Under the pieces are notes generated by a model. The model had not been told where the DNA came from and ran no database searches. It saw only the letters and a program-made list of their open reading frames with translations. This document shows positions 35,291-42,072 of a stretch of DNA of 64,000 nucleotides, piece by piece. The position numbers were made by a program, and so were the translations under genes. Position 1 is the stretch's first letter; each line of letters starts with the position of its first letter. Origin of the DNA: Hyphomicrobium_A sp964620915 (lineage in GTDB: Bacteria; Pseudomonadota; Alphaproteobacteria; Rhizobiales; Hyphomicrobiaceae); the NCBI GenBank assembly GCA_964620915.1, contig CAZUKP010000003.1:36341-100340 (forward strand), in the 5' to 3' direction.

Positions 35291-36121
35291 GTGACGGGCG
35301 CGATGGGAACGGCGGGGCCGCGCGTGCTGGCCATCGCCAATCAAAAGGGCGGTGTCGGCAAGACGACGACCGCGATTAATCTTGGTACGGCGCTGGCGGC
35401 AGTCGGCGAGCGCGTGCTGGTGCTTGATCTCGATCCGCAAGGGAATGCGTCGACGGGATTGGGCATCGATATCGACGGCCGGCAAAAGACGTCGTTTGAT
35501 GTGCTGACCGGATCGGCCACCATGATGGAGGTAACGCTGCCGACGGCGGTGCCGGGGCTGCATGTCGTTCCCGCGAATTCTGACCTGGTTGGCATCGATA
35601 CGACATTGGGTTCGGACCAGAGCCGGGCGTTCAAGCTGCGTGATGCTTTGAGCGCGCTCGCCGCGCATCAAGCGACGGTGCCGCCGGAGGAAGCCATCGC
35701 CTACGTGCTGATCGATTGTCCGCCGTCGCTCAACCTTCTGACTCTCAACGCAATGACGGCAGCACATGCGATGCTTGTGCCGGTGCAGTGCGAGTTTTTC
35801 GCACTCGAAGGTATCTCGCAGCTCAAAGCAACAATCGATCAGATCCGCGCAACGCTCAATCCGGGTTTGGAGATCCAAGGCGTGGTGCTGACGATGCACG
35901 ATGCGCGCACGACGCTGTCAAAGGAAGTTGCCGAGAACGTGCGCGCCTTCTTCGGTGCGAAGGTCTACGAGACAATCATCCCGCGCAATACGCGCGTGGC
36001 GGAGGCGCCCTCGCACGGCAAGCCCATCCTGCTTTACGATTACGATTGCGCGGGAAGCCAAGCCTACATCAAGCTCGCTACCGAAATCATCGAGCGCGAA
36101 CGTCAGTTCAAGGCTGCGTAG
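35291..36121 (+). CDS. parA: Chromosome partitioning ATPase ParA
   Basis: This 276-aa Walker-type ATPase binds the nucleoid and moves ParB-parS complexes. The deviant Walker A is KGGVGKTTTA near residue 20, with LDLDPQGNASTG (A') and LIDCPPSLNLLTLNAM (Walker B). The start is GTG at 35291 with GGAGG 8 nt upstream; an ATG at 35303 is too far from that site. It lies 3 nt after rsmG and 28 nt before parB, so rsmG-parA-parB are probably co-transcribed. Confidence 0.96.
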   Translation: MTGAMGTAGPRVLAIANQKGGVGKTTTAINLGTALAAVGERVLVLDLDPQGNASTGLGIDIDGRQKTSFDVLTGSATMMEVTLPTAVPGLHVVPANSDLVGIDTTLGSDQSRAFKLRDALSALAAHQATVPPEEAIAYVLIDCPPSLNLLTLNAMTAAHAMLVPVQCEFFALEGISQLKATIDQIRATLNPGLEIQGVVLTMHDARTTLSKEVAENVRAFFGAKVYETIIPRNTRVAEAPSHGKPILLYDYDCAGSQAYIKLATEIIERERQFKAA

Positions 36122-36149
36122 GCACGAAACAGAAAGGCAAGACAAAGCA

Positions 36150-37034
36150 ATGACCGCACCGCTGCCAAAGAGCCGCTTGGGACGCGGGCTCGCTTCGCTG
36201 ATCGGAGAGCCTGCTGCTGGCCGCGCGCCGTTGCCGCCGCAGGGTGAGCAGCGCATGGTTGCGACAGCTGATCTTCGCCCAGGGCGTTTCAATCCACGCA
36301 AGGATTTCCGCGACGACGAACTCGCCGAACTTTCCGAATCGATCCGCAGCAAGGGTTTGGTTCAGCCGATCATCGCGCGGCCAATGTCAGGCGGCGGCTA
36401 TGAGATCGTTGCGGGTGAGCGGCGCTGGCGCGCGGCGCAAAAAGCCGGGCTGCATAGCGTTCCAGTCATTGCGCGGGAATTGTCCGACCGTGAGGTCCTC
36501 GAACTCGCGATCATCGAGAACGTGCAGCGCTCCGATCTCAATGCGATCGAAGAGGCGGCCGGTTATCGCGAGCTGATCGACCAGTTCGATTACAGCCAGG
36601 AGCAGCTTTCTGAAATCATCGGCAAGAGCCGTAGTCATGTTGCCAACACGCTGCGTCTGCTGAAGTTGCCCGACAGCGTGCAGGCGCTGTTGCAGGAGGG
36701 AAAGCTGACGGCCGGTCATGCGCGTGCTCTTATAGGGCGCGATGATGCTGAGACGCTTGCGCGCCATATCATCGAATCCGATCTCAACGTGAGAGAGGTC
36801 GAAGCGCTCGTGCAGGATGGCGGCAGTTCCGTCGGCAAGGCGGGGACGACCAGGCAGCCTAAGGAGAAGGACTCCGATACGCGCGCGTTCGAACGAGAGC
36901 TGTCAGGTGTGCTGGGCCTCAAGGTGGAGGTCAGGCCGGGCTCAGGTGAGAGCGGTCATCTCATAATCAAGTACGGCAATTTCGATCAGCTCGATTATAT
37001 ACGCATGCGCCTGTCGGGGAACGTGGACGGCTAA
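36150..37034 (+). CDS. parB: Chromosome partitioning protein ParB
   Basis: This 294-aa CTPase and parS-binding protein starts MTAPLPKSRLGRGLASLIGE, the typical N-terminal ParA-interaction motif. The CTP/ParB-N domain has the family boxes NPRKDF and GERRWRA (the C-motif region). The helix-turn-helix lies around SQEQLSEIIGKSRSHVANTLRLLKLP, and the C-terminus (VRPGSGESGHLIIKYGNFDQLDYI) dimerises. The true start is the ATG at 36150. Its targets are the two parS sites upstream in this window. Confidence 0.97.
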   Translation: MTAPLPKSRLGRGLASLIGEPAAGRAPLPPQGEQRMVATADLRPGRFNPRKDFRDDELAELSESIRSKGLVQPIIARPMSGGGYEIVAGERRWRAAQKAGLHSVPVIARELSDREVLELAIIENVQRSDLNAIEEAAGYRELIDQFDYSQEQLSEIIGKSRSHVANTLRLLKLPDSVQALLQEGKLTAGHARALIGRDDAETLARHIIESDLNVREVEALVQDGGSSVGKAGTTRQPKEKDSDTRAFERELSGVLGLKVEVRPGSGESGHLIIKYGNFDQLDYIRMRLSGNVDG

Positions 37035-37153
37035 ACTTGAGGGCCGTTTGGCGCGGCCGGGCCGGCTCGAGGCATTGCCAAAGCTTGACGGGGCGGGTCC
37101 GTTGCTGCATGTGCCGGGCCCAACACTGATTTTGGCTCGGCCCGGGATTGGTC

Positions 37154-37477
37154 ATGAGTACCGATGTGCTGGCACAACTCGCCGCAACAATCCACGAACG
37201 GCGCAGCGCAACTGCTGAGAAATCGCACACGCGCAAGCTGCTCGATGGGGGCCCGGAACGCTGCGCCAAGAAATTGGGCGAGGAGGCGGTCGAAACGGTG
37301 ATCGCCGGCGTCGCCGAAAGCGACGACAAGCTCGCGGCGGAAGCTGCTGATCTCCTTTATCATTTGCTGGTGCTGTTGGAGTGCCGCGGCGTGGCGCTCG
37401 AAGACGTCATGCGTGTTCTGGAAGCGCGCGTTGGCACGTCGGGAATCGAAGAAAAGGCCAAGCGGGTTCCGCAGTGA
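37154..37477 (+). CDS. hisE: Phosphoribosyl-ATP pyrophosphatase
   Basis: This 107-aa all-alpha NTP pyrophosphohydrolase of the MazG/HisE type catalyses the second step of histidine synthesis. The metal-binding helix pattern KKLGEEAVETVIAGV and the following ESDDKLAAEAADLLYHLLVLL are diagnostic. In many Alphaproteobacteria hisE sits at the end of the his operon just before coaA. Here the hisE-coaA pair has been kept but hisF and the rest are not next to it; parB precedes instead. The ATG at 37154 is two codons into the open frame, and its Shine-Dalgarno is weak. Confidence 0.92.
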   Translation: MSTDVLAQLAATIHERRSATAEKSHTRKLLDGGPERCAKKLGEEAVETVIAGVAESDDKLAAEAADLLYHLLVLLECRGVALEDVMRVLEARVGTSGIEEKAKRVPQ

Positions 37478-37518
37478 TAGAGTGCGGCAAGGTTGGATCA
37501 AGTGGCGTTCAGTCGGCG

Positions 37519-38472
37519 ATGACTCACCCAATCGACATACCTTTTTCCCCCTACCGCGTATTTTCGCGTGAGGAATGGGCGCGCCTGCGTGCCGACACAC
37601 CCATGACGCTGAAGGAAAGCGAGCTTGAGCAGCTTTCCGGCATCATCGAAGAGCTGTCGGTCGATGAGGTCGAAAAGATCTACCTGCCGATGTCGCGCCT
37701 GCTCAACTTGTATGTCGCAGCCGCGCAGAAACTGCATGCCGTCTCGTCGAACTTTCTGGGTCGCTCGGACGGTAAAGTGCCTTTTATCCTCGGGGTGGCC
37801 GGGTCGGTGGCAGTGGGAAAAAGCACCACAGCACGTGTGTTGAAAGCGCTGCTGGCCCGCTGGCCGGACCATCCGCGCGTCGATCAAATCACGACCGACG
37901 GTTTCCTTTGGCCCAACGCCGAGCTTGAGCGCCGCCAACTGATGAACCGCAAGGGCTTTCCCGAAAGCTTCAACACGGCGCAGCTTTTGAACTTCCTGGC
38001 CGATGTGAAATCGGGCGTGAAGCGCGTCGAAGCACCCGTCTATTCGCACTTCCACTACGACATTCTGCCCGGCCAAAAAACGATCATTGAATCGCCCGAC
38101 ATTCTTATCGTGGAAGGGATCAACGTGTTGCAGCCCGCGCGTATGCCGCGCGGCGGCGAGGGTATTCCGTTCGTCTCCGACTTCTTCGATTTCTCGATCT
38201 ATCTCGATGCCGATCCCGACACCATTCGCGATTGGTACGTCACGCGCTTCATGCGTTTGCGCAATACCGCGTTCCGCGACCCCGGCGCTTATTTCCACCA
38301 GTACGCAGGTCTGTCGGCGGACGAAGCGCGCGCGCGCGCCGAAGAAATCTGGTCGACGATCAACCTCAGAAACCTGGAAGAAAATATTCTGCCAACGCGC
38401 CAACGGGCCCGGCTGATCCTATTGAAAGAGGCCGACCACAGCGTCCAGTCGGTGGAGCTGCGCAAGCTCTAG
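37519..38472 (+). CDS. coaA: Pantothenate kinase, type I
   Basis: This 317-aa kinase phosphorylates pantothenate, the first committed step of CoA synthesis. MTLKESELEQL and the P-loop GVAGSVAVGKSTTAR near residue 95 are followed by DGFLWPNAELERR, YSHFHYDILPG, and VEGINVLQP. E. coli CoaA is 316 aa, so the length fits the ATG at 37519; a GTG at 37474 overlapping the hisE stop is possible but adds unlikely residues. The gene is in the same direction as hisE with a 41-nt gap. coaE, the last step of the pathway, lies 15 kb away on the other side of the candidate origin. Confidence 0.95.
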   Translation: MTHPIDIPFSPYRVFSREEWARLRADTPMTLKESELEQLSGIIEELSVDEVEKIYLPMSRLLNLYVAAAQKLHAVSSNFLGRSDGKVPFILGVAGSVAVGKSTTARVLKALLARWPDHPRVDQITTDGFLWPNAELERRQLMNRKGFPESFNTAQLLNFLADVKSGVKRVEAPVYSHFHYDILPGQKTIIESPDILIVEGINVLQPARMPRGGEGIPFVSDFFDFSIYLDADPDTIRDWYVTRFMRLRNTAFRDPGAYFHQYAGLSADEARARAEEIWSTINLRNLEENILPTRQRARLILLKEADHSVQSVELRKL

Positions 38473-38474
38473 TT

Positions 38475-38503
38475 AAAAAAAGGGCCGCCTGGGGTGGCGA
38501 CCC
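38475..38503 (-). terminator. Intrinsic terminator (minus strand)
   Basis: On the minus strand GGGTCGCC pairs with GGCGGCCC (one G-U pair) around a 6-nt loop, followed by seven T (38481-38475). It ends 35 nt after the stop of the minus-strand gene at 38539-39090 and supports that gene being transcribed. Confidence 0.75.
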
Positions 38504-38538
38504 GACAAGTAACCGATGCTCGCTTCACGGCATGCAGG

Positions 38539-39090
38539 TTAGGCAAACTTTTCTCTGAAGCCCGGCCTTCCAAACGGGCTGCGCGCGAACGCAGACAGGG
38601 CCAGTGCGTTGACAAGCATCTGGCCCTTTACGGCAAGCGACACCGGTGGCAGGCGCAGCCAGTGCTCAGTGGCGAGCGCCTGATTGGTGACTGTGGTGCT
38701 GATCGCGCTGAGACTCATGTCGCACCATGCCGAAAAATACGTTTCCGGCGATGGGCTCCACGGGGACTTCGAAGAGAGTGTGTCGTGCTTCGGTGTCTCT
38801 GTCGCCATCGTAACGGGGGCGTCAGAGACGTTCTCAAGTTCGGTGCAAACGAGAGTCGTTTCGGTGATCGCGGCGCGTTGCGCCTCAACCAGTAAGTCGG
38901 CGCGCTGCTCGCGGAACTTGTCGCGCAGCCGGCGAATGACGCTCGGCTCCTCGATGCCGAGCGAGCGGATGGCCGTCGTTGGTTTCAGGTCCGGGTCGGC
39001 AGCCATGAGGGCTGCGATGCGCAGGAGCTGTTTGTGGTCGTCGATACAGGTGCCCGTGGGGCGTCCGGGGGACGCGCGCTTGGTCGTCAT
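38539..39090 (-). CDS. Hypothetical protein with HTH-like N-terminus
   Basis: I do not recognise this 183-aa protein. It starts MTTKRASPGRPTGTCIDDHK, and residues 20-65 (LLRIAALMAADPDLKPTTAI, then SLGIEEPSVIRRLRDKFREQ) look like a helix-turn-helix. The centre is Ser/Thr-rich with ETYFSAWCDMSLSAIS. The C-terminal third is hydrophobic and helical (LAVKGQMLVNALALSAFARS). It is followed by a good terminator on its own strand, which favours it over a competing plus-strand open frame at 38684-39124. A DNA-binding role is a guess. Confidence 0.6.
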   Translation of the reverse strand: MTTKRASPGRPTGTCIDDHKQLLRIAALMAADPDLKPTTAIRSLGIEEPSVIRRLRDKFREQRADLLVEAQRAAITETTLVCTELENVSDAPVTMATETPKHDTLSSKSPWSPSPETYFSAWCDMSLSAISTTVTNQALATEHWLRLPPVSLAVKGQMLVNALALSAFARSPFGRPGFREKFA

Positions 39091-39167
39091 GCGCTTTCCA
39101 CCTCGCGAAAATCGATTCGTCTGAGGAAAAGTGTGTTGATGCGCACGCGTTCAACCAAGGAGAATAA

Positions 39168-39299
39168 ATGAGTTGCTTGATCAAAACATGTCGAATGGAG
39201 GTCCGATGTTGCTCAATTACATCCGGGACTTGTATCGGCGTGCTCATAGAAAGCTTTAGCGCTCACTACAACTGCAGATGCATCTGGAATGAGTGGTAG
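39168..39299 (+). CDS. Candidate Cys-rich micro-protein (43 aa)
   Basis: An ATG at 39168 follows a strong AAGGAGA (39157-39163) and opens 43 codons with seven cysteines, at residues 3, 8, 14, 15, 22, 36 and 38. No signal peptide or known motif is visible. A second tiny frame (39206-39259, 17 aa, starting MLLNYIRDLY), with its own GGAGG at 39197-39201, is nested out of frame inside it. The surrounding gap (39091-39321) has no other gene. Coding is unproven; either or neither may be translated. Confidence 0.3.
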   Translation: MSCLIKTCRMEVRCCSITSGTCIGVLIESFSAHYNCRCIWNEW

Positions 39300-39321
39300 A
39301 TGCGTCTTGGTGCGGCGGGAT

Positions 39322-40320
39322 TTACGAGATCAGGCCGGCGTCGCGGGCGAGTTTGTCGAGGGGCACTTGGGGCCGCGCGCCGATGTGCGAAATGACCTCG
39401 GCTGCTGCGAGACTTCCAAGCTCTCCGCAAACGGTAAGTGGCAGCTTGCGCGTTAGGCCGAACAAAAATCCGGCAGCGTAGAGATCGCCCGCACCGGTAA
39501 CGTCGACGACTTTGTCAACCGGCTTGGCCTTCACGGTGACGGTTTCGTCGGCGGCGATAATGAGCGAGCCTTCTTCGGATCGCGTCAGTACGGCGATCTC
39601 GCATTCCCCACGCACGGCATCGACCGCTTCATCGAAGCTGTTGACCTCATAAAGCGCGGTAATCTCCTTTTCGTTTGCAAACAAGATGTCGACGCCCTGA
39701 TGCACGAGCTTGCGGAAGTCGTCGCGATGGCGGTCAACGCAAAACGCATCCGAAAGCGTGAGTGCTGTCTTGCGGCCCGCTTGGCCGGCAACGATTACCG
39801 CTTTTTTGAAGGCTTCCTTCGCTGCATGCTTGTCGAAGAGATAGCCTTCCAGATACGTCACGCTCGCAGCAGCGATGAGGTCTGCGTTGACCTCGCTGGG
39901 GCCGAGCTCGGTACTGGCACCGAGGAAGGTATTCATCGTGCGCTCGCCGTCCGGCGTGACGAGGACGAGGCACAGGGCCGTGGGCGCGCCGCTCGTTGCA
40001 GGCGGCGTTTCGTAAGCCACGCCGATGGCACGGATGTCGTGCGCAAAAACCCGGCCGAATTGATCGTCTGCGACACGGCCGACGAAGGCCGCCTTGCCAC
40101 CAAAGGACGAAAAGCCGGCAATCGTATTGCCGGCCGAACCGCCCGAGCGTTCGGTGGCTGGCCCCATTTGGCCGTAGAGCGCATCGGCCTGCCCGGCATC
40201 GATGAGGCGCATGTAGCCTTTTTCAAGGTCGTGCTTGGAGAGAAAAGAGTCATCGCACTGGGCGATGATGTCGACGATCGCATTGCCGATGCCGACGACA
40301 TCGTAAGTGGTGGCGGTCAT
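39322..40320 (-). CDS. Adenosine kinase, PfkB family
   Basis: This 332-aa sugar/nucleoside kinase has the first PfkB signature region RSGGSAGNTIAGFSSFGGKAAFVG near residue 58. The second signature, DVTGAGDLYAAGFLFGL near 275, contains the GAGD anion hole with the catalytic Asp. The N-terminus YDVVGIGNAIVDIIAQCDD matches bacterial adenosine-kinase-like PfkB proteins. The likely reaction is adenosine to AMP; other nucleosides cannot be ruled out. It stands alone between the 39.1-39.3 kb gap and holA. Confidence 0.88.
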   Translation of the reverse strand: MTATTYDVVGIGNAIVDIIAQCDDSFLSKHDLEKGYMRLIDAGQADALYGQMGPATERSGGSAGNTIAGFSSFGGKAAFVGRVADDQFGRVFAHDIRAIGVAYETPPATSGAPTALCLVLVTPDGERTMNTFLGASTELGPSEVNADLIAAASVTYLEGYLFDKHAAKEAFKKAVIVAGQAGRKTALTLSDAFCVDRHRDDFRKLVHQGVDILFANEKEITALYEVNSFDEAVDAVRGECEIAVLTRSEEGSLIIAADETVTVKAKPVDKVVDVTGAGDLYAAGFLFGLTRKLPLTVCGELGSLAAAEVISHIGARPQVPLDKLARDAGLIS

Positions 40321-40405
40321 GGTTTCCCCGTTTTAGAGCGCCGCGCACTATAGGGCGCGCGGCCAAACGGTAAAAGCCATCTGAAGCCGAGCGTGCCGCA
40401 ACTCG

Positions 40406-41440
40406 TTAACGCGGAGCGTTGGAGTGCGCGGCAGCGGCGAGATCAATCAGCAGTTGTTCCGCGAGTGCTTCCTCGAGCGAGCCTGAAAGGCGAGCGGCCT
40501 TGGCGGCTGAACCAATGCGCGACAGGGCGTGGGTAAGCCGCGGGGTGGACCAGCTTCGGCATTGCCGGGCGATCGCGTCCTTCTGCTTGAAATGTACCGG
40601 CGGGCGCAGTTGGCGCAACGCATCATCAAATGAGCGGCCGGCATCGAGATCGGCTCGAACACGGTGCAGGCGCTGTATGTAGCGCTGTGCCGCGGCGATA
40701 ATGGTTTGCGGGCTCTCGCCGGAACCAATAGCGCGTGCGTACTCGGTGACAGCGCGGTCTGCATCGCCTGACGCGGCGGCGCTCATGATCTTGTCGATCG
40801 TCAGTTCGGAAGCATCGCCCACAATCGCTTCGACATCGGCCGCATCGATCTCGCCCTTCCCCGCCGCGTAAAGAGCAAGCTTTTCGATTTCGCCGCGCGA
40901 TAATGCCCGGTCGGCCCCGATACGCGCCAGCAACAGATCGCGGGCGTCCGGTGCAATTGTCAGACCGTGCGCTTTGAGCGTTTCGCGAATGAGCGTTTCG
41001 AGGTCGTGGGCTTCGTCGGGATAACAGGCGACGGCGGCGGCCTTGGGCGACTTGTCGAACAGTGCACGCAAAGAGTCGTTGGGGCGCAGGTTGCCGGCTT
41101 CGACGATCAGCGTTCCAGTGAGCGTGTCGCTCTCGATCAGTGGCTTGAGGGCTGGCGTTGCAATCCGTCGCCCCGCAACGGCGCGCACGACTTTCGATCC
41201 GCCGAACATGGGCATCGTTTGAAGCTCGACAGCCAGCCGATCAGTATCGCCGTCAAGGTCGGCGTCATCGAGACGGATGATCTCGCCGGGTGGATCTTCG
41301 CGTTTGGCGATGAGGACTGCGAGCTCGGCGGATCGTTCAGCAACGAGACCCGAGTCCGGGCCATAGAATAGAATGGCTGACTGCTTTGGGCCGGGCGGGC
41401 GCAGAAAGGCTTGGGCTTGATGTGCTTTGACCGCGACCAT
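40406..41440 (-). CDS. holA: DNA polymerase III delta subunit
   Basis: This 344-aa clamp-loader subunit opens the beta clamp. FYGPDSGLVAERSAELA near residue 26 and LIVEAGNLRPNDSLRALF mark the N-terminal AAA-like domain. DRALSRGEIEKLALYAAGKGEIDAADVEAIVG and the C-terminal collar domain (ALSRIGSAAKAARL) follow. The length is normal. It is third in the leftward set leuS-lptE-holA, 65 nt after lptE. Confidence 0.92.
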   Translation of the reverse strand: MVAVKAHQAQAFLRPPGPKQSAILFYGPDSGLVAERSAELAVLIAKREDPPGEIIRLDDADLDGDTDRLAVELQTMPMFGGSKVVRAVAGRRIATPALKPLIESDTLTGTLIVEAGNLRPNDSLRALFDKSPKAAAVACYPDEAHDLETLIRETLKAHGLTIAPDARDLLLARIGADRALSRGEIEKLALYAAGKGEIDAADVEAIVGDASELTIDKIMSAAASGDADRAVTEYARAIGSGESPQTIIAAAQRYIQRLHRVRADLDAGRSFDDALRQLRPPVHFKQKDAIARQCRSWSTPRLTHALSRIGSAAKAARLSGSLEEALAEQLLIDLAAAAHSNAPR

Positions 41441-41505
41441 GAGGACCCCGGAAGAGCGGTGCGGATTGGTAAGGCGGCGCGATCGCGGCGATCGGTGAAG
41501 GGGCT

Positions 41506-42072
41506 TTAGGCGGCGTTGCTTGAAAGAAAGGCGGCCAGTCGACCCTTGAGTTCGTCTCCAACCGTCCTGGCAAGGCGGTTTTCAGCGTCTTGGCGCGCGC
41601 GCACGTTCGCATAGACGGAGTCAAAGCGCTCGAACGGCTGGCGCCCATAGCTTGTACCCTGGAGGACGACTTTTTTGCTGTCCAGACTGATGAGCCGGAA
41701 CGAGGCATCGAGATTGTAGACACTGCCGCTGGAGTCGCCGTCGATTTGAACGAGCGTCGCGGTGATGGATTCGCGGATGATGATTTCGAGCCGGTATACG
41801 GCCGGCGCCGAATCTCCGCCGCCGGTCTTCTGGAAGATCAGCTCGTTGCGAAGGCGTTGTCCAACGCGGCCCGGGATGGGCGCGATCTCGATCTGCGCCA
41901 GCTTCTCGTTGACGTTGCCGCCGGTGAGACTTGAGGAGGCGTACAGCGGCCTAAAACCGGAATCACCGCAGCCAGCCAGAAGCACAGGCAGCGCGGCACA
42001 TGCCAACGCAACCCAAACCACCGATCGGCGGTTAGTGGTCCGCATCGATCGCTCCCCGTGTTTCCCCGTCAT
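41506..42072 (-). CDS. lptE: LPS-assembly lipoprotein LptE
   Basis: This 188-aa outer-membrane lipoprotein plugs and assembles LptD for LPS export. The signal ends in a lipobox LLAGC with Cys35, then GDSGFRPLY, the common LptE start. The N-terminal extension before the hydrophobic core is long (about 16 residues). The ATG at 42072 overlaps the leuS stop as ATGA, so it is translationally coupled. A second Met (residue 10) would give a shorter signal peptide. Confidence 0.9.
   Translation of the reverse strand: MTGKHGERSMRTTNRRSVVWVALACAALPVLLAGCGDSGFRPLYASSSLTGGNVNEKLAQIEIAPIPGRVGQRLRNELIFQKTGGGDSAPAVYRLEIIIRESITATLVQIDGDSSGSVYNLDASFRLISLDSKKVVLQGTSYGRQPFERFDSVYANVRARQDAENRLARTVGDELKGRLAAFLSSNAA

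Noticed and set aside
38684..39124. Plus-strand open frame overlapping the unknown gene at 38539-39090
   Set aside because: It has no good Shine-Dalgarno and no terminator, while the minus-strand gene has both a reasonable start and a terminator.
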